From positions 1 through 22,807 of the forward strand of contig NBIV01000559.1 in NCBI GenBank assembly GCA_003194525.1: a DNA stretch of 22,807 nucleotides, in the 5' to 3' direction. The notes below the pieces were generated by a model. The model was not told where the DNA came from. It was given only the letters and a program-made list of their open reading frames with translations, and did not search any database. The stretch comes from Gracilariopsis chorda (lineage: Eukaryota > Rhodophyta > Florideophyceae > Gracilariales > Gracilariaceae). A program made the position numbers and the translations under genes. Shown one piece after another: positions 1 to 9,930 of the stretch; within the stretch, counting starts at the first letter, position 1, and every line of letters starts with the position of its first letter.

Positions 1-1424
1 TCTGGGAAAGCTTCCGTGCTAGCGCCGGTTTCCTCTACGTCCATCTCCCCGGGTTCTTCCGGTTCGTTATCGACCATTGGGTCATCCCCGCCGTATGTGC
101 GGTAGTAGTTGTCAGAATCGACGTACCCCACCGGGTGGTCTTCCGGCACATGCCAGGGCGTATCGCGAAGCTCGCGCGCCTCCTCGGAGGAAATTTCCCG
201 GAACTCCCAGGGGTCGAAGTAGATAAAATCCCCCGCAAGGGCGGTGTTTCTACCCAGTCCCGGACACCGGTGTTACCGCTGCCGCCATCCGGAGGACCGC
301 TTTGCTCCAGCGGGACCTCACTCCAGCTAACGCTGTCGATGTACCCAAGTAATTGGAGAACCTCTTCATTGTTGGCTTGGCCCCCAAGGGGGATGCGAAG
401 ATCCAAATTGCGGATCGTTGCCCGCACACGCAGTGGGAGGAACCAGAGACGAAACTGGTCGTACGCCTCGTTGAGGATATAAGCCGCAGCGCGGGCCGCC
501 CACTCCCTAACCACTACGGACCACAGCCCCGACCGGGGATCCTGCATGAGCAGCAAACCACGGTACGTAAGTACCGGCGGGAGTTCTATGTAGCACCCCC
601 AGCAGGCTTCATGGAAGCGCCACCACTCGGGGATTGCTACATACCGACCTAGTCGGTGAGATGGCGCAATCCGCTCTATCTCCACATTCTGATACGGGAT
701 GAAATACCCGAATCGGGATCGCCAACGCTGCCCATAGCGGATGAATTTCTGGAGGACGTTTGACCGGTATTACCGGGAAAGATAGCGGAACTCCACCCGA
801 ATAATCGGTAGCTCCCAACAAAGGGCTTCTTGCCGCGCTGCGGGGAAATTCTTCCAAGCGAGGGTCTCGAGGCAGGACAGGTTGTCGTACCCAATCTACC
901 CGCGAGTGCGGCAGTGGCTAACGTCGAAGCCAAACTCCGGTGGGACCGGTACATCGAATGGAGCCCGGCTCTCTCGTTCGCATGCCATGCGCGTCAACGC
1001 GGTCTGCGCCGCAGCGACGGTCTCGCCCGAATTCCTTCGGAGGTGGTGACGAAGAATCACAATCCGGTGACGCCAATCCCACGATGTGGTGACTGCTCTG
1101 GGCAGATCCCCGGAAGGGTGTCTGAACCATCCGCATAAGCGGTGACCAATCCCTAATTGAGGACAGCGACCGGGTGAAACCAAGGGGCAAGGCGCAGGCG
1201 CGACGCGTGATTCCGATTCATCGGGCTGAGCCCCACCAGGGTGTTGTAGGTTGGCCAGTTGAACGCCGGAGCGGTTCCGGAGGACCCACCGAAGGTGGTA
1301 GTGCAAAGGGGTGGTCGGCTGTAGCAGCCATATTCCCCGGTTGTACCGGATGTCGATCGCCCTGAGGCAGGGGAACTGACCGGAAACCGGTGGTGTATCG
1401 CCCGAGAGGCCTCGGAGGTTGACT
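1..1424. repeat. Direct repeat, left copy of the 1.42-kb terminal redundancy
   Basis: This stretch is repeated at 21385-22807 in the same orientation. A by-eye alignment over the full length gives about 19 small indel events (mostly one base) and one substitution (A at 1305 against G). The repeat covers most of the antisense ORF of element A and stops only because the window ends, so its true length may be greater. Confidence 0.95.
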
Positions 1425-1563
1425 GTTGTTGTTGATGTTGTTGTCAATTGTTCATTTCTCCCTTTTCGAGGGTGGCTTTTGTTGTTGTTTGTGCGATCGA
1501 TAACTCTGGTGCAGAGGGATTTACCGGAGAACCGGAGACAGAGCACGCGCTTTTATCACCCAT
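1..1563 (-). pseudogene. Antisense ORF of element A, left copy (partial, frame-broken)
   Basis: Protein of unknown function encoded on the strand opposite to gag-pol, between pol and the 3' LTR of element A. The C-terminus runs off the left edge. Reading the minus strand, blocks in different frames match the antisense ORF of element B. The clearest is GYF-x5-NVE-x4-APS-x-R-x-G-x-Y-x2-IP around 620-712; others are an LWAALA block near 735-755 and an acidic DFIYFDPWEF block near 195-235. The frame is broken several times by single-base indels, some absent from the right-hand copy, so part of the damage may be consensus error. I favour the ATG at 1561-1563 (context A at -3, G at +4), which leaves only 57 bp to the LTR. 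No recognised domain or convincing membrane segment was seen. Confidence 0.6.
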
Positions 1564-1607
1564 TTTTGTGCTGGGAATCCTCCGCGTCTGCGGTCGTTTC
1601 CCGTCTT

Positions 1608-1619
1608 AGGGGGGGGATA
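1608..1619 (+). promoter_or_regulatory. Polypurine tract of element A, plus-strand primer site
   Basis: AGGGGGGGGA followed by TA lies immediately before the inferred LTR start TG at 1620. Element B has the same arrangement (AAGAAGGGAGG, then TA, then TG), which supports both boundaries. It is the 3' end of an A internal region, so the LTR that follows is the 3' LTR of the upstream A copy. Confidence 0.7.
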
Positions 1620-2447
1620 TGAAGTGCAACGCCCTCAGGGAGGGATTCCTGGTACTTGATCGTTTTCCCAATATTATCGGTTATGTAGTGTGTATATGAA
1701 CTACGCCCCACAATGGTGGGTATGGACACGTGGGACACGGTTTGGGGTCAATTGGCGGTTGGCCACAGTAGTGGATGTTGCCAGGAAATGTGGAGTATTT
1801 TAGTTAATTTTATTTATTATTTTCACACCCATTTCTGGGAAGCTAGTACTTAGTGCGACGGCGCACTGCCGTCGCACCAGTAAACCTTCCCCAACAAGGG
1901 ACCCCAACCTGGAGAGTTGGCTCTAGTTGTTACCGCTTGCGTGCGTGCTCTACTCCTCCTTGGAGGGAAACGCCGTAAACCACGGGCCATCTAACCCTTG
2001 CACATCTAAAGAGGCCCATCCTTGGGAGTATAGTTGTTCCAATCACATTGGTGTTTCGCCCTGTATAGGGAGTCCTGTCCACCGGCAGTGCCGTGTTTGT
2101 TCGTCGCTCTTGCGACTCACCCTCGCCCACTTTTCCTCCTTTCCCTTCACTCTCCTCCTTTCCCCCTTTCGGGGTAGTACATCCCGCTACCGCGGCCCTC
2201 CTGTGTGCACCCACTCACACTTCCCCACTCACGTGGAAACATACCTCTACTGAGGATCACACCCGCTCACGCGGATACCGATTCTTCGCCTTCATCTCCC
2301 TGCGCAAGTCGTGACAGGTTTCCCTGGTCTTACAAACCGGCTTCGCCGTGACACCTCTGGGAGGGCTCTACCCAACTGGGTTCACCTCGTGAGAGGAAGA
2401 TCCCGAACGTCTTTCGGTGTTTTTCCCCTTTGGGGCATTGCACCACA
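1620..2447 (+). repeat. LTR of element A (828 bp, shared between two A internal regions)
   Basis: Boundaries come from internal evidence, since no second A LTR is in the window. It starts TGAAGTGCAACGC just after a polypurine tract and ends GCATTGCACCACA three bases before the primer binding site. The ends are imperfect inverted repeats (10 of 13 positions) with TG...CA termini. It is preceded by the 3' end of one A copy and followed by the 5' start of another, so a single LTR serves two internal regions. AT-rich stretches at 1691-1697 and 1801-1825 could hold promoter elements, but I cannot fix a transcription start. No long ORF here looks like a gene. Confidence 0.75.
1853..1877. repeat. 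Perfect 10-bp hairpin in the A LTR
   Basis: GTGCGACGGC, loop GCACT, then GCCGTCGCAC. A 10-bp uninterrupted stem with a 5-base loop is far stronger than the short inverted repeats around it. It could be an RNA structure in the R/U5 part of the transcript or a protein-binding palindrome. Its role is unknown. Confidence 0.8.
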
Positions 2448-2450
2448 AAG

Positions 2451-2468
2451 TGGTCTCCCGACCTAGAA
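2451..2468 (+). promoter_or_regulatory. Primer binding site of element A (tRNA-primed minus-strand synthesis)
   Basis: TGGTCTCCCGACCTAGAA begins three bases after the LTR and is identical over 18 bases to the site in element B. It starts with TGG, complementary to a tRNA CCA end. The implied acceptor strand is TCGGGAG plus discriminator A, so the tRNA would begin with C paired to G72. That fits eukaryotic tRNA-Tyr best. The tRNA identity is an inference. Confidence 0.75.
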
Positions 2469-2552
2469 TCGGTTTTTGTTTTCCCTCTTACGAGGTTTGT
2501 TTTCATTCATCGGAAGTGCCGTGATCGTTTCCCGTCGTAACGGTATTTTCTC
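2469..2552 (+). other. Short leader between PBS and gag of element A
   Basis: Untranslated leader of about 85 bases, rich in short inverted repeats such as CCTCTTACGAGG and CCGTCGTAACGG. No gene was seen. It would be the place for packaging or dimerisation signals, but none can be identified. Confidence 0.4.
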
Positions 2553-4720
2553 ATGTCGATAAATCCCTCCGATGCGGAGCCAGTGGTGACGCGTAGTCGC
2601 TCCCGCGACAAAGCGGACACTTCCGAAGTTCGGTTCGTACCCCGTATCCCTGTACGGACAAGTTCCAGCCGTGCTGGCGCCGCTTCATTGCGGAATGATA
2701 CCCCTAACCGGGAACCCCGGAACCTCCTTTTGCTTCACCCCCGCAGGGGAATGCAGTATCGACTCCCGCTGTTGCCGCAGTGCCCCAGGCACCCCAGCCT
2801 GCTCCCGCTGTCGCGGCTTCAAGCCCCCGTGGAACGGGCGATAACACCCCCCAGGGGACTTCCCTGGAATCCCAGGTCCGCGCTCTGTGGACCGCCCATG
2901 ACACCCTTGTAGGGGAACTAAAAGCCCTCCAAGAGGTGGTCTTGGCAACCCCCGTAAAGGAGGTTGCCGAGGAACTCCGTATTTTACGGTCTGACGTCAA
3001 CTCCATGTTGGAGAGTTTGGGACAACCCGCCACCTTCATCGAAGGAGTTGAAGCCCGATTTGATCGGATTGGTGCCCGCCTGGAGACGCTGGAGCAGTTC
3101 GTTCTCATGGACAAACCATCCGCGGATGATCTAGTAAACGAGGCATCGCACAACGACCAGCTTGCTGGGAAGAAGAAACGCCGTCATCGACGGAAACACC
3201 ACCGAAAATATTCGGACTTTGATTCTTCGACATCTTCGGACTCATCCCGAAACCATTCGGTTAGCTCGAGCTCCTCGGGCTCCGACTCGGAGGACGAGAA
3301 GCGAGGCTACTCCTCCCGCTCGAAGCGGTCATCGGCCACTGAACGTGTGATCTGAACCCGCCAGAAGGGGAGAAAACACCCCTTTCTACGGGAATTGAAA
3401 CCGACAAACCTGGATTACCGGAAGCTTTTATCATACCAGTACTACCGGCTCGAAGATTCGTCACTTGGACGTACGCCCCGTGGTACGGGAAAGGTGCGAG
3501 AATGCATTAAGCGAATGCAGCTCTCGCTCCGCAACCAGTGTTTTACTGGAGAGGACCCAGTCCTAGTACTGGATTTCCTATCCCGCTTTGTAGCGCAGGC
3601 CGATATCCTCGGTATGAGTGAGGGACAAGCTTATTTGGCTTTACCGTATTTCTTACGGGGAGTGGCGGAGGACCAATACAACTCTGTCAGAGGATCTTCA
3701 CGTGCCTCCGAGGAAGGGTTTACTTGCTGGCCAGAGGCTGTGCAGTATCTTCTGCGCTCCTACGCCACAAACACCGCTATTCAGCAGGCTATCCTCGCTT
3801 TGCGAGATACACGCCAGCGTGCTGGAGAGACCGAGACCGATTACTCGGCGCGCCTTAACAAGGCTTTCCACAGATGTGGTAACGTATAACCCGCTGGGGA
3901 GCGCAGTACCATGTTCATCGATGGTCTTGACCCGGCAATCCGGAGTTTAGTTACCCGTTATCGGGAGGACAAGCGGAGGATCATCTATCTCGAGCTCGTC
4001 CAACACGCTCGAGTGGAAGGGGATGCACTTCGTGCAAGAACTCCGAACAATCGGTCTAAATCCGCCAAGGAGTTGTTGCTGGAAAGCGAAGCTTCCTCAC
4101 TCCCGCTCACTGCGGATGGGAACCCTGGACAGGGATTTGATACCGTGCATTTAGTGCAGGGGGATGGTGTGTTGATACCCACCAGTGATTTGCCGTCGAC
4201 GACGGAGATGACCCGTGATACGGGAACAGAAGATCCTGTTCTATACGGTGGTAACAGTCGGGCCCAACCCCAACGACTCCCGTTTTCAAACGGTCAATCC
4301 CGTTATCAACGGCCTGGATGGGCTGACACCCGCCCTGCGGTTGGCTTCTCCGATACTCGTAATAATAGTCCGCGTGTCGCGGTGTTGGCTCTCATTTGCC
4401 ACCTTTGTTATGTCCATGGCCATACCTCGCCTCAGTGTATCTGCTCACTGAAGGATATGGCCAAAGTGGTGGCAAACTACGAGGCCCTCACTCCAGAGGA
4501 GAAACGTTTCGTCCCGACGGCTTCCTACCTCCGTGCTAAAACGGACTTTTCCCATGCCCTACCACAGACCCCGCGTGCGCGGCAAGCTTCATACGCCCCG
4601 ATTCGGGAGATCACGCAACCATCCGTTGCAACCCCCGCTTATGTGGATAGAAACCCCCGTCAACGGGATGAAGTACTCGTTGTCGAGGAACCCAACTCAC
4701 CGCCAAAGGCAGAAAACTAA
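2553..4720 (+). pseudogene. gag: gag of element A (capsid and nucleocapsid), interrupted
   Basis: Structural protein that would assemble the cytoplasmic particle. It starts at ATG 2553, frame-shifts somewhere between about 2700 and 2780, then stays in one frame to TAA 4718-4720 apart from in-frame stops TGA 3353-3355 and TAA 3887-3889. The protein continues without gap across both stops when aligned with B Gag (for example V-stop-PAGERSTMF against VFSDRRLKSVF). Visible parts in order: a disordered N-terminus; a predicted coiled-coil helix (about 2850-3115); a Lys/Arg/His-rich then Ser/Asp-rich stretch (3170-3350); the retrotransposon-gag capsid region (3395-4030); and a canonical CX2CX4HX4C zinc knuckle (CHLCYVHGHTSPQC, about 4398-4440). 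The stops make this copy non-functional for full-length Gag unless they are suppressed. Confidence 0.85.
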
Positions 4721-4744
4721 CTGAGGGAGTCTCCCCTTTGGGAG
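4711..4744 (+). promoter_or_regulatory. Candidate -1 frameshift signal at the gag-pol junction of A
   Basis: At the end of gag the zero-frame reading is GCA GAA AAC TAA. The heptamer AGAAAAC is followed 13 bases later by a possible hairpin CTCCC-CTTT-GGGAG (4731-4744). The pol frame (-1) is already open across the gag stop and has no convenient ATG at its start. Element B has GAA AAC TA at the equivalent place. The heptamer is not a textbook slippery sequence, so this is only a candidate. Confidence 0.35.
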
Positions 4745-7700
4745 AGGCGTCCTCAGACAAGAGGCTGTTGGCGCCCGAGGCGTCCTCGCCTCGCTCCCCG
4801 GTGAAAGTCCTCTCGAGGAAAGACACCGCTGACGCGGACTCTGCGCACCTCGGTGTGTTGCGTCGCCCGTGGATACGGAGTAAAAATCCCCGGATTCCCG
4901 GTAGAGTCTTGGTCTTGGCCAAGCGCAATTACAAGGTCTATGCCGACCCTGGCCTTGATCCCCAGTTTATGGTGAGGTTTCTCACCGTCCTGGATACAGG
5001 TGCAGGCCCCAACGTTGTTGTGGAATCATTGTTACCCCCGCTTGTGCGGTCTCGTATCCGCTCTGACGCGGTCCCCGACATTTCGGATGCGAACAACAAT
5101 CCGTTACAAACGGTGGGCACAGTGGACCTCGTCGTGAGACTTGGTACCTCTGTGTTGAAGTTGGACTTCATCGTTTGCCGTTCATTGGCAGCACCAGTGA
5201 TACTGGGATGTGATTACTTCGACAGATTTTTCGACGCAATCAGGCCCCGCCTCAGGCGTGTAGAACTTGACGACGGATCGTCGGTTCCGATTGTTCGCCA
5301 CCCACTAAGTGGTCCTCTCGGAAACAAGTTCCGCTCCCTGCTGCGCAGGAACCACCCCCCGCGTCCCGCGAGTCCAGCAAGCTCCGCGTCGCTGCCTCGG
5401 TTTCTATACCGGCTGAGTCCCAAGTCTGGGTGCAGGTAAATTCCCGTCAACAGGGTCTTCGGGTTATACAACCCCTCGCCTCGTTGTACGAGAAATCCCA
5501 GCTGGCGCTGGCTAATGGAACTGTCTCCATTTCCCCGGATGTTCCTTTCCGGATATTGGTTGCCAACCTTGGCAAACACCCCCAGTATCTGGTAAAACAC
5601 CAAGTAATTGGGAGTGTAACCCCCCATCCTATGGGAATGCTGCCAACGAAGATGACAGCCGCCGATGTACTCGGAGTTACCACCTCCTCTGAGGAGTTCG
5701 CCCCGCCGTCCGAAGACGTCAAGTCTAAGGAGGGGGAGGAAACCACTACTTCAGCGTCGAACATACCGAGTAACTCGGAATTGCGAACCACACCTGTTCC
5801 ACAGGACAATGCTCCATCGAGCAACGACCGGATTGATCCGGAAAAGGCACTTGAAGCGCTGGACTTCAGCCACGTGCCAGAGTCGCACCGCGACAAACTC
5901 CATACAATGTTACGGGAATTCACCACAATTTGGGATGGCTCGCTTGGCGAGATTAATGCAACGGAACACCGGATCGATTTAATCCCCGGTGCGCGACCGG
6001 TTGCACAACCCCCTTACAGGGCAGGTCCGAAAGCTCGGGAAGAGGAGCAGTCCCAAGTGGACAAGATGCTCCGCGCAGGTGTAATTGAGCCCGCTCAATC
6101 ACCCTGGGCATCCCCAGTTGTACTGGCTTTGAAGGCCGACGGAACCTGGAGGTTCTGTGTCGACTACCGCCGGCTCAATGCCTTGACTGTTAGGGACACG
6201 TACCCAATCCTTCGTATGGACGAGTGTATTGACTCCCTCGGAGACGCCACCGTTTTCACGGCTCTCGATGCCAATTGGGGATATTGGCAAGTACTTGTCA
6301 GACAGGAGGATCGCGACAAAACCGCATTCACCTGCCACGCAGGAACGTACCGCTTCAAGCGGATGTCATTTGGGTTAACCAACGCCCCCGCCACCTTTCA
6401 GCGTGCAGCAGATATTCTACTCAACCGCTTTAAGTGGCGGAGTTGTCTGGTCTACCTTGATGATATTATCATCTTCTCCAACTCGTGGGACGACCTTCTC
6501 ACTCACGTCTGAGACGTGCTGACCGTACTCGGCGATGCAGGAATTACCCTCAAGTTGAGGAAATGCGAGTTTTTCACAGATACTGTGAAGTATCTGGGTT
6601 ACAGTATCTGTCCTGGACGGTTAGGATCAACAAAGATCGAGTCAAATCCCTCGTTGAGGCAAAAGAGCCCCGTACTCAAACGGAACTGCGCTCCTTTTTG
6701 GGACTGGTCAACGTCTATCGACGGTTCATCCCGAACTTTTCGGATACCGCGGCACCCCTGAACGCGTTGTTGCGAAAAGTAAACCCCCTAAAACTGGGAA
6801 CATTTACGCCCGAGCAATCGGAAGCCTTTAACTCCTTGAAGGAGGCTTTCACATCAGCACCAATCCTACATCTCCCAAAACTTGGGTTTCCACACTCCGT
6901 AGATACGGACTCGAGCGACTACCAAGTCGGGTGTGCTCTTTTTCAAACCACCCCCGAGGGGGATCGACACCCAATTGGTTATTGGTCGCGCGCGCTCAAT
7001 GTTCATGAGCGGAACTACTCCGTATCGGAGAAAGAGTGCCTCGCCGTCGTATGGGCGATGAGCACTCTGCGCCCCTACCTTATGGGAGTTCACTTCACCG
7101 TGTACACGGATCATTCCTCACTGAGGTGGTTAATGAATATCTCCGACCCGTCGGGACGCCTCATGCGCTGGAGACTCCGCCTCGCGGAGTATGACTTCCA
7201 AGTCATCTATAAGAAGGGCGCGCAGAACACCCAAGCCGACGCTCTGTCGCGGTTACCCACAAGTGGGGAAGCACTCCCAACGGAGGATGATGAAGTCCCA
7301 TGTTTCATGGCCATAGACCCGGATGATCCGGAATGTGCCGTCGAGGCTGGGCCAGAAAACTGGGACGAGGATGCTGACTTTGACGAACTACTCGCATCGC
7401 GAGATGAATCTGAGAACCCGTTACCGGGAAACGTTGTACCGGTATCACCGGAAGAAATGATCCCAGAACAATTCGGCGACCCATTCTGTACGAGGATTCG
7501 TGCCCGACTTAACGGTGGTGAAGATCTACCTTTCGGGGTAAACGACAAAGGCTACCTCGTACGGAAGGTCGAAGCCCGCCCACAGATTGTGGTACCTCAT
7601 TCCCTGCAGTCGTGGGTGTTACATCTATCACACTGCGCCCCCATTGGAGGTCACCCAGGTGGGAGGAAACTCTACCTAACCCTGCGAAGGGATTTCTATT

Positions 7701-8661
7701 GGCCCGCCATGGCGGTGGATTGCTACGCAACCGTGCGGTTTTGTAGCGAATGTGCCAAGAATCGCGTCAAGCTCCGCAAAAATGCGAAGAAGATGAAACT
7801 ATTCCCCGCAAGGGCGCCGCTCGAGTTTATCGCGATCGATATTCTCGGACCACTACTCACCACGAAACGTGGAAACAAGTTTCTACTTGTCATTACCGAC
7901 CGCTTTTCTAAGCTGTAACGGACTGTCCCTCTTCGGAGGATAACCGCTCTCACGGTGGCCCAGGCTCTGGTGACGCACTGGATTTTCGTCTACGGTCCCC
8001 CTGTGGAGGTGCTCTCCAATAACGGGAAACAGTTCGCGAGCAAGTTCTTCCAGGATGTTTGTCGCATCCTGGATGTCAAGAACTTGTTCACGACTACCTA
8101 CCACCCCCAGCGTAATGGGCAAGTTGAACGGTTTAACCGGACGTTACTCGCGGCGTTACGTTCCTACGTCGCAGACCACCCAAAGAAATGGGACATGTAC
8201 GCTCATGCGTTAACCTACGCGTACAACACGCAGGTACACCGGACTACCGGAGTTTCGCCATTCGAGTTGGTTCTATCTAAAACACCCCCGTCTGTGGCGC
8301 TGGAACCCCAAGCTACCTTGGACAATTTCCCATCAGTGGGTATCTACCGGCAGCAATGGAAGCAATGGCTTTCCAAGCTGGTCCCCGCTGCGCGGAAGTC
8401 TATGGCACGGGCCCAAGCCGCTTACAAGCGGGATTTTGATGCTCGCTTGCGAGGGAAACTGTCCCCGATTCGGGCGAATAACTACGTCTTCATCAGGAAG
8501 GAGTACTACAACCCGGAACGGGAGAAGCGCCATAAACTCTCGCCTGTGGCGGATGGACCAAGGTCATCTCTATGAACACCGACACTGTCGTGGTAGAGAT
8601 GGGCGACACGCACGAACGGATTTCCCGTGATCGTGTTGTCCTTGCCCCTCCTCCCTCGTGA

Positions 8662-9930
8662 GAGGTAGTCCTGGATCCAGGCGACCCCGTTTCTACGGAC
8701 TCTGCAACACCGGAATCATCCAGGAGTACTAGGCCTACGGTACTACCACACCCCAGCCGGGGACTCTCAGACCTACCGACCCTTTCGGACTCACCGGCTC
8801 AGCCGGGTAATTTGGGCCTCTCAGCGCCCGCCTCTACCACGCCCGCCCCCATGGCGCGAATTTATACCCGCCAGGAGGGGAATGTTATCCCTTATCCCGC
8901 CGCTCCGTCTAAAGAGGGGGAGGAGAACACTCGTTTTCGAGGAACGATATCGCCGTCGCAACGGGAAACACAGAACATACGGAACACTGACCGCGGAGCA
9001 CGGAGTATGTCACACGACACTAATCCCCCGTTCTTGGGCAGTGCTACGCAACAAGAACCAGACGTGCAGGCCCCGCAAAAGAGGCAATTATACCGTGCTA
9101 CACGGGAGGTTGAAGTGCAACTACCGCACACCCCTGTCAGGGAAAAAGGCAGCCAAACCGCAGTCGAAGCTTCAAGCCCTGGCGCGCAAGCGCTGGAAAC
9201 GCCTCCCGTCGTCAAGGGAATCGAAGCCCCCGCTCCGGGGAATAATTTGCGCCAACTTCCGCAACGCTGCGGCGAGGAACCGAGGAACTCGGGAAAAACG
9301 CACGCATCGCACGCTCGAAACCGGTCGTACCGGACGCTGCCCCTCCTCATGGAGACGGTGCACCGCGCTTAGCGGCAAGGCCCCTGAAAAGGGTGTCATC
9401 GGCACCTGCCCGGCACCCCCCAAAGGGGAATTTTGACCAAAATACTGGTGTACCAGAGTTAGCACCAGGCAACCCGTCAGTAGCCGGGGACACCACGGCG
9501 TCGCCGGAACGTATGGTGCAGAGCGCTCGTGCACCTGGCAGGGAGGCGGAACGCTTAGCAATCACCGTGTCGCACGGGACCCCGCAGGGGATGTCGCAAA
9601 CGCCGTTCCCGCCTACGCGGCAAATACCCCCGCAAGCTTGCAGTTCGCGAAGAAGACCGCACTCGCGGAGTTCAAGTCCCCCGCCGACTGGCGGTTCGCC
9701 CGGCCTACCGTGATGACGGGAACAACGACGCTCCTCTGGGGAATAACTTGGCGGTGAAAACCATGACGCCAAACACCCTCTTGAGGGATATCCTCCCGCA
9801 CGAGCAGCAACCGCTACCACAGCGCACGGCAACGCCAGATTTATCGCCGAACACCCTTCTAAAGGACATTATACCGCACCGCGGGCAACTCTCACAAGGG
9901 AATACAACGACCACCCCGCACGGCCGGCAG
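8662..9930 (+). other. Long Pro-rich linker between integrase and chromodomain of A pol
   Basis: About 1.27 kb separate the end of the integrase C-terminal region from the chromodomain. In B the corresponding gap is about 0.16 kb. In the pol frame it reads as Pro/Ser/Thr/Gln-rich, low-complexity protein with no recognised domain. A 26-codon tandem repeat (NTLLRDILPH and NTLLKDIIPH, starting near 9772 and 9850) and repeated GNNL motifs (near 9240 and 9743) suggest growth by repeat expansion. The frame changes at about 9372 and 9713-9748, so exact protein content is uncertain. Confidence 0.55.

Noticed and set aside
135..652. Plus-strand ORFs over the A antisense ORF (135-482, 353-652, and their right-hand counterparts)
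   Set aside because: Not similar to anything recognised, and opposite to the conserved antisense protein blocks; shadows.
561..657. Regular short inverted repeats as a CRISPR or satellite array
   Set aside because: Stem sequences differ from one another, spacing is irregular, and they lie inside coding sequence.
1954..1966. CTCCTCCTTGGAGG as a ribosome binding site or bacterial signal
   Set aside because: The context is a eukaryotic LTR; no bacterial gene follows.
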